Shown: positions 28,141 to 38,020 of the stretch, in pieces
Layout of the letters: each line of letters starts with the position of its first letter
How positions within the stretch are numbered: position 1 is the stretch's first letter
Assembly: GCF_000816845.1 (NCBI RefSeq)
Contig: NZ_CP006877.1
Span: 253,501 to 317,500 of the forward strand
Direction: 5' to 3'
DNA: 64,000 nt
Origin: Rhizobium gallicum bv. gallicum R602sp
GTDB lineage: Bacteria > Pseudomonadota > Alphaproteobacteria > Rhizobiales > Rhizobiaceae
The notes under the pieces: model-generated
What the model was told of the DNA's origin: nothing
The model's database searches: none
The model's input: the letters and a program-made list of their open reading frames with translations, nothing else
Position numbers and translations under genes: made by a program

Positions 28141-28573
28141 TGCGATAGCGAATGTGTCCGTCGCTTTCGACATAGCTGTCATAGAGCGCACGTGCCGTCT
28201 TGTTCTGTTCGTTCGTGTGCCAGTAAAGCCGCGACCAGCCGTACTGCTTGCAGAGCAAAATCAGGTCATCCATAAGCGCCCGGCCGACCCCTTTGCCGCG
28301 GGCGCCTGGGTGGACAAACAGGTCTTCGAGATAGCAGTCCTTGCCGCGAATCCACGTGCCTTCATGCGTCAGTGAGAGGGTGAACCCCATCACCTCTCCG
28401 TCGACTTCCGCAACGCGCATGAAGATTGCTGACGCCGGATCGAAAACCCGGCGCCACGTTGAATCGGTAATGTCCCCATCGACCGTGACTTCATAAAAGG
28501 CGAGGTAATCCTTCCAGAGTTCGCGCCAGCGCGCTTCGTCTTCCGGTCTAGCAGCGCGGATCGTCACGGTCAT
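28130..28573 (-). CDS. GNAT family N-acetyltransferase
   Basis: 147 residues. TVTIRAARPEDEARWRELWKDYLAFYE start, DCYLEDLFVHPGARGKGVGRALMDDL acetyl-CoA motif and WSRLYWHTNEQNKTARALYD, the standard single-domain GNAT of the polyamine/aminoglycoside-like type. Substrate unknown. It lies 9 nt downstream of the aldo/keto reductase gene and is probably in its operon. Confidence 0.88.
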   Translation of the reverse strand: MTVTIRAARPEDEARWRELWKDYLAFYEVTVDGDITDSTWRRVFDPASAIFMRVAEVDGEVMGFTLSLTHEGTWIRGKDCYLEDLFVHPGARGKGVGRALMDDLILLCKQYGWSRLYWHTNEQNKTARALYDSYVESDGHIRYRISF

Positions 28574-28582
28574 GTCATCCCC

Positions 28583-29530
28583 TCAGGCTCCTGCCCTGTC
28601 GAGCAGTCTCATTGCTTCGTCAGAAAGCTCAAGCTTCGCCGCCTTCACCAGACTATCGAGCTGTGAGGTGCTGGTAGCACTGGCGATCGGTGCCGTCACG
28701 CCTTTCTTGTTGAGCAGCCAGGCGAGGGAGATCTCGGCAGGTTTCGCGCTCGTTTCGGCGGAAATCTGATCGAGTGCGGCGAGAATGCGCATGCCCTTAG
28801 CGTCGAGATATTTCGCGACCCTATCTTTGCGGGCCTTGCCCTGCGTATCGGCCTTGCTGCGGTACTTACCGGAGAGAAAGCCGGCTGCGAGGCTGAAGTA
28901 GGTGATGACACCGATATCTTCCTTCACGCAAAGATCGGCAAGCTGGCCTTCGAAGCTCGATCGCTCATAAAGATTATATTCGGGTTGGAGCACATCGTAG
29001 CGAGGAACTCCAGCCTTCTCGGCGGCATCGAAGGATGCCTGAAGCTGGCCGGCATCGAGATTGGAGCAGCCGATCGCTCGGATTTTCCCCTGCTGCTTCA
29101 GCTTGGCGAAGGCGGCGAGCGTTTCTTCATAGGGTGTACTTTCGTCGGGCCAGTGGGAGAGGTAGAGGTCGATGTAATCCGTCTGCAGGCGGCGGAGCGA
29201 ATCCTCCACGGCCTTGAGGATATATTGCTCTTTCAGCGACTTGCCTTGGCCCATGTCGGAGCCGACCTTGGTGATGATGACTGCCCTGTCGCGGGAAATC
29301 TTTCCGTTCTTCAGCCACTTGCCGATGATCTCCTCTGAATCGCCGCCTTTGTTGCCGGGCACCCAGGATGAATAGACGTCGGCCGTGTCGATGGTATTGA
29401 GACCTGCGTAGAAGAATGCATCGAGAATATCAAAGGACGTTTTCTCGTCGGCCGTCCATGCGAAGACATTTCCGCCGAAGACGATAGGCGAGATTGAAAG
29501 ACCTGTTTTTCCGAGCCGGCGCATTTCCAT
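28583..29530 (-). CDS. Aldo/keto reductase
   Basis: 315 residues. AKR tetrad visible: Asp and Tyr in NTIDTADVYSSW, Lys in AVIITKVGSDMG, His in DLYLSHWPDES; NADPH-binding C-terminal part ITYFSLAAGFLSGKYR and the ASATSTSQLDSL segment. Similar to the YajO/AKR11 type, which reduces small aldehydes. Substrate not predictable. Confidence 0.92.
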   Translation of the reverse strand: MEMRRLGKTGLSISPIVFGGNVFAWTADEKTSFDILDAFFYAGLNTIDTADVYSSWVPGNKGGDSEEIIGKWLKNGKISRDRAVIITKVGSDMGQGKSLKEQYILKAVEDSLRRLQTDYIDLYLSHWPDESTPYEETLAAFAKLKQQGKIRAIGCSNLDAGQLQASFDAAEKAGVPRYDVLQPEYNLYERSSFEGQLADLCVKEDIGVITYFSLAAGFLSGKYRSKADTQGKARKDRVAKYLDAKGMRILAALDQISAETSAKPAEISLAWLLNKKGVTAPIASATSTSQLDSLVKAAKLELSDEAMRLLDRAGA

Positions 29531-29709
29531 GGCGCTATCCTAAATTGCTGATTTGATTGAAGTGCGGATGCGGCAGAACGTCGCCGAAAGTAAACTAGTG
29601 CAGGTTCCGGCAGAGGAAAACCAAACTTTCGTGATTTGTGCGCACGCCATTGCGTCACCCGCAACCCCTGAATAAGGTTGCGCCCATTCAAGCTCTGGGA
29701 GGCTAAGCC

Positions 29710-30696
29710 ATGCTCCGTTTCGGTATTATTTCGACGGCAAAGATCGGCCGTGAACTCGTCGTTCCGGCCATTCAGGACGCGGAAAACTGCGTCGTCACTG
29801 CGATTGCCAGCCGCGACCTGAAAAAGGCGCGCGAAATGGCCGACCGCTTTTCCGTGCCGCATGCCTTCGGCTCCTATGAAGAGATGCTCGCCTCCGACGT
29901 GATCGACGCCGTCTACATTCCGCTGCCGACGTCGCAGCATGTCGAATGGACCATCAAGGCGGCAGACGCCGGCAAGCACGTCCTTTGCGAAAAACCGATC
30001 GCGCTCAATGCCGGCGAGATCGACAGCCTCATTGCTGCGCGCGATCGCAGCAAGGTCCTGATTACCGAAGCCTACATGGTGACCTACGCGCCGGTCTGGC
30101 GAAAGGTCCGCTCGCTGATCGCCGACGGCGCGATCGGCAAGCTTCGCCATGTCCAAGGCGCCTTCACCTATTTCAATCGCGATCCCGGCAACATGCGCAA
30201 CATTCCCGAACTTGGCGGCGGCGGCCTGCCCGATATCGGCGTCTATCCGACGATCAGTACGCGCTTTTCGACGGGCAAGGAACCACTGCGCATCCAGGCC
30301 GTCACCGAACGTGACCCGGAATTCGGCACCGATATCTATTCGAGCGTGAAGGCCGACTTCGGCGATTTCGAGCTGAGCTTCTACATCTCCACCCAGATGG
30401 CAAACCGCCAGGTCATGGTGTTCCACGGCACGGAAGGCTATATCGAGGTGAAATCGCCATTCAACGCCGACCGCTGGGGACCGGAAGAACTGGAACTCGC
30501 TAACCGCAGCCATAGCGAGTCGACCATCTTCCGCTTCCAGGACAGCCGCCAATACAAATGTGAAGCAGAAGCTTTCGCCCGCGCTGCCAGGGGCGAGAAG
30601 GAAGAGGTCGTGACGCTCGAAAATTCGAAGCTGAACCAAAAGGTAATCGACGCGATCTATCGCGCCAGCGAGAAGGACGGCTGGGAGCCTGTTTGA
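29710..30696 (+). CDS. Gfo/Idh/MocA family oxidoreductase
   Basis: 328 residues. Rossmann start [20 protein letters not shown], nucleotide-site motif [14 protein letters not shown] (about 93-106) with the conserved Lys, and the C-terminal alpha/beta domain with [18 protein letters not shown](P)-dependent dehydrogenase of a sugar, inositol or trans-dihydrodiol type; the substrate is not evident. Ends head-on against gtrA with no spacer. Confidence 0.92.
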   Translation: MLRFGIISTAKIGRELVVPAIQDAENCVVTAIASRDLKKAREMADRFSVPHAFGSYEEMLASDVIDAVYIPLPTSQHVEWTIKAADAGKHVLCEKPIALNAGEIDSLIAARDRSKVLITEAYMVTYAPVWRKVRSLIADGAIGKLRHVQGAFTYFNRDPGNMRNIPELGGGGLPDIGVYPTISTRFSTGKEPLRIQAVTERDPEFGTDIYSSVKADFGDFELSFYISTQMANRQVMVFHGTEGYIEVKSPFNADRWGPEELELANRSHSESTIFRFQDSRQYKCEAEAFARAARGEKEEVVTLENSKLNQKVIDAIYRASEKDGWEPV

Positions 30697-31089
30697 TTAT
30701 TCGCGAAATGCGAACCGGATGTAGCCGAAAATTGCAAAGCACAGTGTAGAGGCGGAGGCGAAAACCATCGCCGCCAACGGCTGCAGGGACGGCAATACCA
30801 TTATGAGCGTGGCGTAGAGACCATAATTCAAGATCGCCGCAATCAGCACGATGGCGACGATCCCGGCGCGGCCGACCGACAGCCGGCCGCCCGTCGTGAA
30901 ATCGATGCGTCGCAGCATAGCGAGCATAATGCCAAGGATTGCAACAAGGCTCACTGCCCGTGTCAATAGCGGGCCTTGCATCACCTTCAGCAGCAAATGG
31001 AAGAGTAGCGTTTCGGCCGCCAATCCAAGCAGCGACAATGCGGCAAAGCGCAGAAGCGACCCGCTTCGATTGAGAGAGGCGTCAGCCAT
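30697..31089 (-). CDS. GtrA-like membrane protein
   Basis: 130 residues with four predicted helices in the GtrA pattern (LLRFAALSLLGLAAETLLFHLLL, then VFASASTLCFAIFGYIRFAF at the end). GtrA proteins are thought to flip undecaprenyl-phosphate-linked sugars. ATG 31089 overlaps the stop of the upstream SMR-like gene, indicating translational coupling in the GT2-methyltransferase-SMR-GtrA operon. Confidence 0.72.
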   Translation of the reverse strand: MADASLNRSGSLLRFAALSLLGLAAETLLFHLLLKVMQGPLLTRAVSLVAILGIMLAMLRRIDFTTGGRLSVGRAGIVAIVLIAAILNYGLYATLIMVLPSLQPLAAMVFASASTLCFAIFGYIRFAFRE

Positions 31090-31459
31090 TGATCGCAAGC
31101 ATGCCAGCAACGATGAAAGCCGCGCCAATGGCGTAGCGAACAGTGAGGGCTTCTCCAAGAAAGACCTGCGCCAGCAAAGGCACGAAACAGAAGGTCAATC
31201 CCATAAAGGAGTAAGCAATCGTCAGCGGGACGGCTTTCAGGACGTAAATCCAGATAATTGTTCCGAGACCGTAAAGGAGTAGCGCTGCAAGCAACACCGG
31301 ATTGAGAAGCAGAGCAAGAATATTGCGGACACTGAGCTCGCCTGTCGCTGCGCTCGCCAGTTTGAACAGCACCTGGCCCGCGGCAATCAGCAGTGGCGTG
31401 CCGATAAGGCCAATCCATGTTGCGGTCGAAAAAGTGGAAAGCATCGAACCGTCCTTCAA
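31082..31459 (-). CDS. Small EamA/SMR (ArnE-like) transporter
   Basis: 125 residues with four helices and the motif pattern of SMR/half-EamA proteins (LIAAGQVLFKLAS, LKAVPLTIAYSFMGLTFCFV, FLGEALTVRYAIGAAFIVAG). ArnE/ArnF-type relatives flip lipid-linked aminoarabinose. Overlaps the methyltransferase stop by 4 nt. Together with GtrA it gives this operon two candidate flippase subunits. Confidence 0.83.
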   Translation of the reverse strand: MKDGSMLSTFSTATWIGLIGTPLLIAAGQVLFKLASAATGELSVRNILALLLNPVLLAALLLYGLGTIIWIYVLKAVPLTIAYSFMGLTFCFVPLLAQVFLGEALTVRYAIGAAFIVAGMLAING

Positions 31460-32160
31460 TCCGCTGCACCTCTTTTTTCCGAATAGAAGATGTCGCGACC
31501 GATATCCTCGCAGACAAATGCTGGAGGCACCGGGTGGACAGCTCTCAGGAATGAGTGCGTATAAGGGAAGAAGTTGAAGTGCGGATTGAACGTGTAGCGA
31601 TATTCGCGTTCCCTCGGCACAACGATGATCAGGCGGCGTTTTGCAATCCGGCGCAGTTCCGCAATCGCTTGCCGGTAGTCGAGAATATGCTCGATCACAT
31701 GCGTGCAGATGACCGTGTCGAATTCCGCGTCTGCAAAGGGGAGGTTTTCGACCTTGGCCGCGACGTATTCGATGCCAGGCAGTCGTGATGCGTCTTCAAT
31801 CACGAAGTCGACGCCTGTAAGGCGGTTGAGCCCAGGATGCGTCGCCTGGATGCTGCGGAGCAGCGAACCCGTGCCGCAGCCGATATCGCAGACGCTCTCT
31901 CCGGCGATCGATCCGAGGATGCGGCTGATGCAGGCCGCAGAATTGTCCGTGCCCTCGTGAACACGGGGATGCTTGCGGTAAAGCTCGGCATATTCCTCTG
32001 CCGAAAGAAACGGTGCTCGCTCGCGAAATTTCGCCAAGTGCGTGATATGGTCGCCCCAGACGCGCCGCGCCGCCCAGCGAAACGCACCGGAATCACGGAC
32101 AAACGGCGGCAGGATGTCTTCCAGCACGAAACGAATACGGTTTGTGGTTTCTCTGTTCAT
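31456..32160 (-). CDS. Class I SAM-dependent methyltransferase
   Basis: 234 residues from ATG 32160. SAM motif I VCDIGCGTGSLLRSI, then TGVDFVIEDASRL, FADAEFDTVICTHVIEHILD and RRLIIVVPRE, the Methyltransf_11 type. By context it may methylate a lipid-linked sugar, the glycan or its carrier (inference). An upstream ATG at 32190 is possible. Confidence 0.88.
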   Translation of the reverse strand: MNRETTNRIRFVLEDILPPFVRDSGAFRWAARRVWGDHITHLAKFRERAPFLSAEEYAELYRKHPRVHEGTDNSAACISRILGSIAGESVCDIGCGTGSLLRSIQATHPGLNRLTGVDFVIEDASRLPGIEYVAAKVENLPFADAEFDTVICTHVIEHILDYRQAIAELRRIAKRRLIIVVPREREYRYTFNPHFNFFPYTHSFLRAVHPVPPAFVCEDIGRDIFYSEKRGAAD

Positions 32161-32190
32161 GAAAAGAGCGTCACCTTTGAGCGGAAGCAA

Positions 32191-33207
32191 CTATGCGATA
32201 CGCGTGGTCCTGCCACCTTGCGCGGTTTCAATGGACTTTTCCGGCGCTAAACCCTGGCTCGGCGCGGCGACGTTGAGGTAGTGAATGCGAAGCTGTTCGG
32301 CACGCGAGCGGGCGACGGAATCAAGGATCAGGCCCGCTGTAAAGACCATGAAGGAGATCATCATCAGCGCCAGGGAGAGAACCCATGTCGGCATGCGGTT
32401 GACAAGCCCGGTCTCGAAGTATTCCGCCAGCACAGGCGCCATGAAAGCCATGCTCGACAGCATGAAGAACGCGCTGATGAGGCCGAAGAAGACAAAGGGC
32501 CGCGTTTCCTTCATGAGCATGGCGAACATCCAGAGAATCTTGCCGCCGTCCTTCAAGGTCGAGAGTTTCGAGTGCGAACCTTCCGGGCGACGGCCGTAAT
32601 CGAGTTCCAGCTCGGCGACCGGCAGCTTGAGCCGAGAGGCGTGGACGGACATTTCGGTCTCGATCTCGAAGCCGGCGGAAACGGCCGGGAAGCTCTTGAC
32701 GAAACGGCGCGAGAAGGCCCGGTAGCCTGAGAAAATATCGGTGAAGTCCGGACCGAAGATCGTGCGGTAGAGAATGTTGAAGATGCGGTTGCCGAAAGCA
32801 TGTCCGTTGCGCCCGGCGTCGGAATGAACGCCGCGACGCGTTCCGACCACCATGTCAGCGCGTTCGGTCAGCAGCGTGCGGATCAGCTCTTCGCCGTCTT
32901 CGGGCGCATAAGTGCCGTCGCCATCCGCCATCAGATAGATGTCGGCGTCGATATCGGCGAACATGCGGCGGACGACATGGCCCTTACCCTGGCGCCGTTC
33001 GCGCACGACAGCGGCGCCGGCCAGCATCGCATGGAGCGCGGTGCCGTCTGTCGAATTGTTGTCGTAGACATGAATCTGCGCTTGCGGCAGTGCCGCTTTG
33101 AAGCCGCGGACGACTGCACCGATCGTGGCCGCTTCGTTGTAGCACGGAAGCAGCACAGCGATGTTTGGCGTTCTGGTCTGCGATCGTGTCATGATGCCAC
33201 TTGCCAT
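32191..33207 (-). CDS. GT2 family glycosyltransferase, dolichyl/polyprenyl-phosphate-sugar synthase-like
   Basis: 338 residues. GT-A fold motifs: NIAVLLPCYNEAATIGAVV at the start, YDNNSTDGTA, and the DXD-type LMADGDGTYAPEDG; IFSGYRAFSRRF fits the acceptor loop. Two C-terminal helices (about 235-255 and 270-290) anchor it. This resembles DPM1/GtrB enzymes that load a sugar on polyprenyl phosphate. First gene of the four-gene operon and divergent from the GT-C gene, which may be the enzyme that uses its product. Confidence 0.9.
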   Translation of the reverse strand: MASGIMTRSQTRTPNIAVLLPCYNEAATIGAVVRGFKAALPQAQIHVYDNNSTDGTALHAMLAGAAVVRERRQGKGHVVRRMFADIDADIYLMADGDGTYAPEDGEELIRTLLTERADMVVGTRRGVHSDAGRNGHAFGNRIFNILYRTIFGPDFTDIFSGYRAFSRRFVKSFPAVSAGFEIETEMSVHASRLKLPVAELELDYGRRPEGSHSKLSTLKDGGKILWMFAMLMKETRPFVFFGLISAFFMLSSMAFMAPVLAEYFETGLVNRMPTWVLSLALMMISFMVFTAGLILDSVARSRAEQLRIHYLNVAAPSQGLAPEKSIETAQGGRTTRIA

Positions 33208-33345
33208 TGACAATTGGCGCGCAGTCTAAAACATGCAGCGTTAATAAGACCCTATAACGCGGCAAGAATCGGCAGCCATCCGGACGCTTTACACTTTCTT
33301 GATCTGCAAAAGCTAAAGTTCGCGCAGCTCAGGACGGGACAAGGA

Positions 33346-35202
33346 ATGGCGAACGTCGCAGGAATGACCGGCAATTCAGCTTCAAAATCTTCGCCGCCCA
33401 TCGTGTCGCTTGCCGCTGTCCGCATGCTTCTCACGCGTCTGTTGCCGTCCGTGTCGCTTTATAGCGCGGTGCTGATCGCGTCCATTTTGCCGGTGAAGCT
33501 GATCGGGGCGAAAGACTATGTCGGTCCTGACAACGACGACGGCATGCGGCTCGTCGAAGTAAGGGATTTTCTTTCTGGGCAGAGCTGGTTCGATTTGACG
33601 CAATACCGGCTCGGCGTTGATGGCACGCTGATGCACTGGTCGCGGCTGATCGATTTGCCGATCGCAGGGCTCATCAAATTCTTCGGTTTGTTTCTGGCGG
33701 CCGAGCAGGCCGAGGCCGTGGCGCTCGCGATCTGGCCCGTCTCACTCGCCCTCCCTCTCATGCTTGCGATGGCGATTGCAGGCCGCCGCATCGGCGGCGT
33801 TCCTGCCATGCATGTCTCTCTGGTGATGACCGCACTAGGCGTATGGACCAGCAACCGTTTCGTGCCGGGTGCGATCGATCATCACAACGTGCAGATCGGG
33901 CTTGTCGCGATGATGACGGCAATGCTTCTCGATGAGGAGCATCAGGCCTGGAGCTATATCGTCGCAGCCTCGATGGCGGCACTCGCGATCGCCATTGGGG
34001 TCGAGACAACACCTTTCGTCGCAGCGGTTTGCCTCGTCGTCGCTCTTCATTGGGCCTGGGTGGGGCAGGCCTTTCAGAAGGCTGCCAAAGCATTCGGGCT
34101 GACGCTCACGCTGGCCGTCAGTATTCTGTTCTTCTCGACCATGCCGCCCCGGCTTTATTCGACCGTGACCTGTGACAATTTTTCGCTTGGTTTTTACGGC
34201 CTTACTGCGATCGGCGGTGGAATGCTTTCCGTTGTGGCTGTTTTCGCAAGCAGCGCGTCGAGAATAGGACGCTTCGTTGCACTCGGTGGTATCGGCATCA
34301 CCGTTGCAGCTTCGGCCATGGTGATCGCGCCCCAATGCCTGCATAATCCGCTTGATGATCTCGATCCAATGCTCGTTGAGCTGTGGCTGAACAATATTTC
34401 AGAAGCGCGCTCCATGCTCGACATGATCCGCAACGAGCCTTTCGGCATCGGTGCCTTTTACGCAGCCGGTCTTTTGGGCATTGCTGTCAGCGCATTCCGA
34501 ATCCTCTATCGCGACAGGGTGCGGATTCACGCCATCCTGCTTTTCCTGCTCGTCCTCTGCTGGGCCATCGGCCTGATGCAGGTGCGCGGGGCACCCTTTG
34601 CAAATCTGATCGCTATCCTGCCGCTCGCGCTGCTTATTGTCGACATCCGCCGTATATCCAACAGCGATCGGGAAAATGTCGCTGTCGCATTCTGTTACAT
34701 CATGCTGGTGCTTGCCAGCGTACCTGCTGTTTGGGCCGTTGCTGGAGCCTTCGTTGAGCTGCAGAGGCAAACGGAGGAGGACAAGAACGAAGCGAAAGAC
34801 GAGGAAAACAAGCCTTCGTGTATCTCAAGAGAGGCTCTTGCGCCGCTGAATGCGATGCCTGTCGGCATGGTGGCGGCTTCATCTGAACTCGGCGTGCCGA
34901 TCCTCCGCTTTACGAGGCAGCATGTTCTGACCGCACCTTATCATCGCAATCCCCGGGGTATGCTGACCGAAATGCATATCGGCCTCTCGGAACCTAAGGA
35001 TGCAGAGGCCTTCCTGAGGGGGGCGGACGTTCATGTTTTGGCTTTCTGTCGCGACGATTATCCGACGATGCAGTTCGCAAAACTGAAGCCGGAGGGACTT
35101 TATTCTCAATTGGCGAAGGGCAATGTGCCGTCCTACCTCCAACCGCTTCCCAAGGCTGCGGGCGTTGGGGTGCAGTTCTTTCTCTTCAAGCCGGAAAATT
35201 GA
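33346..35202 (+). CDS. Polytopic GT-C glycosyltransferase, STT3/AglB-like
   Basis: 618 residues from ATG 33346. About 12 hydrophobic helices precede a soluble C-terminal part (about 505-618). The first external loop contains GPDNDDGMRLVEVRDFL with a DxD-like DNDD at 62-65, and a later loop contains FVPGAIDHHNVQ at 173-182, both reminiscent of STT3-type oligosaccharyltransferases. GT-C enzymes use polyprenyl-linked sugars. Divergence from a polyprenyl-sugar synthase and flippase operon supports a joint pathway. The acceptor (protein, LPS or polysaccharide) is unknown. Confidence 0.68.
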   Translation: MANVAGMTGNSASKSSPPIVSLAAVRMLLTRLLPSVSLYSAVLIASILPVKLIGAKDYVGPDNDDGMRLVEVRDFLSGQSWFDLTQYRLGVDGTLMHWSRLIDLPIAGLIKFFGLFLAAEQAEAVALAIWPVSLALPLMLAMAIAGRRIGGVPAMHVSLVMTALGVWTSNRFVPGAIDHHNVQIGLVAMMTAMLLDEEHQAWSYIVAASMAALAIAIGVETTPFVAAVCLVVALHWAWVGQAFQKAAKAFGLTLTLAVSILFFSTMPPRLYSTVTCDNFSLGFYGLTAIGGGMLSVVAVFASSASRIGRFVALGGIGITVAASAMVIAPQCLHNPLDDLDPMLVELWLNNISEARSMLDMIRNEPFGIGAFYAAGLLGIAVSAFRILYRDRVRIHAILLFLLVLCWAIGLMQVRGAPFANLIAILPLALLIVDIRRISNSDRENVAVAFCYIMLVLASVPAVWAVAGAFVELQRQTEEDKNEAKDEENKPSCISREALAPLNAMPVGMVAASSELGVPILRFTRQHVLTAPYHRNPRGMLTEMHIGLSEPKDAEAFLRGADVHVLAFCRDDYPTMQFAKLKPEGLYSQLAKGNVPSYLQPLPKAAGVGVQFFLFKPEN

Positions 35203-35256
35203 GCGCCAACCCGATGCTCTACTGATCTTTCCCTCCGCTTTCGCTAGAAAGGAAGG

Positions 35257-36837
35257 ATGAGCAATGTCTTCGACACCGATTCGCCCACCAACCTGACTGA
35301 ATATTCGGTCTCCGAACTTTCGGGATCGATCAAGCGCACGGTCGAGACTGCTTTCGACCAGGTCCGGGTGCGTGGCGAAATCTCCGGCTATCGCGGCCCG
35401 CATTCATCGGGGCATGCCTATTTCTCGCTGAAGGACGATCGCGCCCGTATCGACGCCGTCATCTGGAAAGGCACGTTCTCGCGGCTAAGGTTCCGGCCGG
35501 AAGAAGGCATGGAGGTGATTGCCACCGGCAAGGTGACGACCTTTCCTGGCTCGTCGAAATACCAGATCGTCATTGAAACGCTGGAGCCCGCGGGTGCGGG
35601 CGCGCTGATGGCGTTGATCGAGGAGCGCAAGCGCAAGCTTGGTGCTGAGGGTCTTTTCGACGCGGCACGCAAGAGGCGGCTGCCGTTCATGCCGAGGGTC
35701 ATCGGCGTCGTCACGTCGCCAACGGGCGCCGTCATTCGCGATATCCTGCACCGCATTTCCGATCGTTTTCCAGTCCATGTCATCGTCTGGCCTGTCAAGG
35801 TGCAGGGCGATGGGTCCGGCGAGGAGGTGGCCAATGCCATCCGCGGTTTCAACGGCTTCCAGCCGGGCGGCGAAATGCCGAGGCCTGATGTGCTGATCGT
35901 CGCGCGTGGTGGCGGCAGCTTGGAAGATCTCTGGAGCTTCAATGACGAGATTGTCGTGCGCGCCGCTGCTGAAAGTGAAGTTCCGCTTATCTCGGCGGTT
36001 GGCCACGAAACTGACTGGACGCTGATTGACTATGCGGCCGATATGCGCGCGCCGACGCCGACGGGGGCTGCGGAAATGGCCGTTCCCGTCAAAGCCGAAC
36101 TGGACGCCCAGGTTTCTGCCCTTTCGGCCCGTCTGCAAGGCTGCGTGAGCCGTCAGATGGATCACAGGCGGCAGTCCGTTCGGGCATTGATGCGAGCGCT
36201 GCCGTCGCTCGATCAGTTGCTGGCGCTGCCGCGCCGACGCTTTGATGAAGCGGCCGCAGGCCTCGGCCGCGGGCTGGAGCTCAACACAATCAACAAGCGC
36301 CGCAGCTTCGAGCGTACCGCATCGCATCTGAGGCCGGACGTTCTATCGAACCGCATTGCCGAGCGCCGCCGGATGCTTGCCGAGCGGATGACGCGCGCCG
36401 AGCGCACGGTGGAGCGACTGATCGATCGCTCCAGGTCCCGTGTCGGGCGGGCCGATGCCGTCTTTGCGTCCTTGCCGGCGCGGCTGAAGACGCAGACGGC
36501 CCGCATGCGCGACCATCTGGCAAACCTGTCCCGTCACGCCGATTCCGCTGTCCGCCATCAGTTGACACGGGCAAGGGGCGAGCTTTCGGCACAGGACCGC
36601 GTATTGCAGTCCCTTTCCTACAAGAACGTTCTGAAGCGTGGTTATGCAGTCATCCGCGATGATGAGAACCGGCCGGTCTCGCAGGCCGCGGCTCTTTCAG
36701 CCGGCCTGGGCATTTCGATCGAGTTTGCTGACGGCCGCATCGGCGCCGTGACAACCGAAGGCGGTGCGCCACCGAGGAAACGCTTGCCGAAGCCTGACGA
36801 GCCCACCATGCCGCCGAAGCAGGGTAGCCTGTTCTAG
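35257..36837 (+). CDS. xseA: Exodeoxyribonuclease VII large subunit
   Basis: 526 residues. N-terminal OB fold ([40 protein letters not shown]) and the catalytic region ([56 protein letters not shown]), then the long coiled-coil part and a C-terminal [15 protein letters not shown]. Degrades single-stranded DNA with XseB. Starts at ATG 35257 behind GAAAGGAAGG; the quinone-reductase-like gene follows after 8 nt. Confidence 0.96.
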   Translation: MSNVFDTDSPTNLTEYSVSELSGSIKRTVETAFDQVRVRGEISGYRGPHSSGHAYFSLKDDRARIDAVIWKGTFSRLRFRPEEGMEVIATGKVTTFPGSSKYQIVIETLEPAGAGALMALIEERKRKLGAEGLFDAARKRRLPFMPRVIGVVTSPTGAVIRDILHRISDRFPVHVIVWPVKVQGDGSGEEVANAIRGFNGFQPGGEMPRPDVLIVARGGGSLEDLWSFNDEIVVRAAAESEVPLISAVGHETDWTLIDYAADMRAPTPTGAAEMAVPVKAELDAQVSALSARLQGCVSRQMDHRRQSVRALMRALPSLDQLLALPRRRFDEAAAGLGRGLELNTINKRRSFERTASHLRPDVLSNRIAERRRMLAERMTRAERTVERLIDRSRSRVGRADAVFASLPARLKTQTARMRDHLANLSRHADSAVRHQLTRARGELSAQDRVLQSLSYKNVLKRGYAVIRDDENRPVSQAAALSAGLGISIEFADGRIGAVTTEGGAPPRKRLPKPDEPTMPPKQGSLF

Positions 36838-36845
36838 GAGAACCG

Positions 36846-37436
36846 ATGCGTATCCTGCTGGTGCTCGCCCATCCGCTTAACGAGAGTTTTGCTGCCGCTG
36901 TTGCAAGGACTGCGTGTGAAGCTTTGGCAGAAGCTGGTCATGCGGTCGATCTGCTCGATCTCTACGCCGAGGAATTCGACCCTTGCCTCACGAAGGCCGA
37001 GCGCAGCGGTTACTTCGACATCCCCTATGACACCTCCGGCGTCTCCAAGATTGTGGAGCGGTTGAAGGTGGCCGATGGATTGATCCTCGTCTTTCCGCAA
37101 TGGTGGTTCAATTTTCCGGCGATCCTCAAGGGGTTCTTCGACCGGGTCTTTGCGCCCGGTGTTGCCTTCTCGCATGATACGGCCGGCGGGCGGATCGTTC
37201 CGCAGCTGACAAACATTAAGCTGCTTTGGGCTCTGACAACGACGGGCTCGCCGTGGTGGCTGGTTCATCTCTACATGGGCAATCCCGTGCGCCGGCTACT
37301 GAAGCGCGGCATTGCGAATTTCTGCTCCAGGGGCCTCAATTTTCGAATGCTCAGCCTGCACGACATGGACCGCGCGACGGCCACCAAACGCCAAGCTCAT
37401 CTTGATCGCGTGCGCAAGGCGTTGAGCGCGATCTGA
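36846..37436 (+). CDS. Flavodoxin-fold NAD(P)H quinone oxidoreductase
   Basis: 196 residues. Starts RILLVLAHPLNESFAAAVAR and includes LILVFPQWWFNFPAILKGFFDRV (NQO/KefF/MdaB family FMN site). Two-electron quinone reductases of this fold protect against quinones. It is 8 nt downstream of xseA and runs head-on into the MarR gene. Confidence 0.88.
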   Translation: MRILLVLAHPLNESFAAAVARTACEALAEAGHAVDLLDLYAEEFDPCLTKAERSGYFDIPYDTSGVSKIVERLKVADGLILVFPQWWFNFPAILKGFFDRVFAPGVAFSHDTAGGRIVPQLTNIKLLWALTTTGSPWWLVHLYMGNPVRRLLKRGIANFCSRGLNFRMLSLHDMDRATATKRQAHLDRVRKALSAI

Positions 37437-37919
37437 CTATTCGAAGTTCGCGAGGAACTTGCGCAGCAGCGCATCGAGGGCTGCCTTGTCTTCATCGCTG
37501 AGGTTCTCGATAAGCCGCTGCTGATTTGCAACGTGGGCACCGACCGCGCTCTCGACGGCCGCAAAACCATCCTCCGTCAATGCAATCAGCACGCTTCGCC
37601 GGTCGTCGGGGTTGAGAACGCGTTCAACGAAACCTGCTTTCTCGAGCTGGTCGATGCGGTTGGTCATCGTACCGGAGCTCACCATTGTCATCGCCAGCAG
37701 ATCGCCAGGCGAGAGGCGATAGGGTTTTCCAGAACGCCGCAGCGTTGCCAGCACGTCAAAGGCGGATGACGAGAGCCCGTGCTGCAGCAGGACTTGCTCT
37801 ACCTCGCGTCCGAGATGTGTCGTCAGCCGTTTCAGGCGCCCCAGGATACCCATGGCTTCCACATCGAGGTCGGGCCGCTCACATTGCCATTGGGACAGGA
37901 TTTTATCGACGCGGTCCAT
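37437..37919 (-). CDS. MarR family transcriptional regulator
   Basis: 160 residues from ATG 37919. Winged helix: LSSSAFDVLATLRRSGKPYRLSPGDLLAMTMVSSGTMTNRIDQLEKAGFVER and LNPDDRRSVLIALTEDGF, MarR hallmarks. Divergent from an EamA exporter across about 100 nt that carries palindromic sites, so it probably represses that exporter and itself until a small ligand binds. Confidence 0.92.
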   Translation of the reverse strand: MDRVDKILSQWQCERPDLDVEAMGILGRLKRLTTHLGREVEQVLLQHGLSSSAFDVLATLRRSGKPYRLSPGDLLAMTMVSSGTMTNRIDQLEKAGFVERVLNPDDRRSVLIALTEDGFAAVESAVGAHVANQQRLIENLSDEDKAALDALLRKFLANFE

Positions 37920-37961
37920 TGCTTCTTCATCCCTTCGATAATCAAGCGATAGCACGATATG

Positions 37962-38004
37962 TCTTGACGTCAAGATAAATGCCGATAAGTTGAATTTATC
38001 TTGA
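37962..38004. promoter_or_regulatory. Probable MarR operators
   Basis: A perfect 14-bp palindrome TCTTGACGTCAAGA (37962-37975) overlaps a second inverted pair, TCAAGATAAAT (37970-37980) and ATTTATCTTGA (37994-38004). The shared TATCTTGA half-site occurs three times between the divergent marR and EamA genes. Confidence 0.72.
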
Positions 38005-38020
38005 GGTAGAGATTCTTGAC

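Noticed and set aside
29311..30639. 442-residue frame antisense to the Gfo/Idh gene
   Set aside because: Shadow frame covering a well-recognised oxidoreductase; only its end coincides with the real aldo/keto reductase region in another frame.
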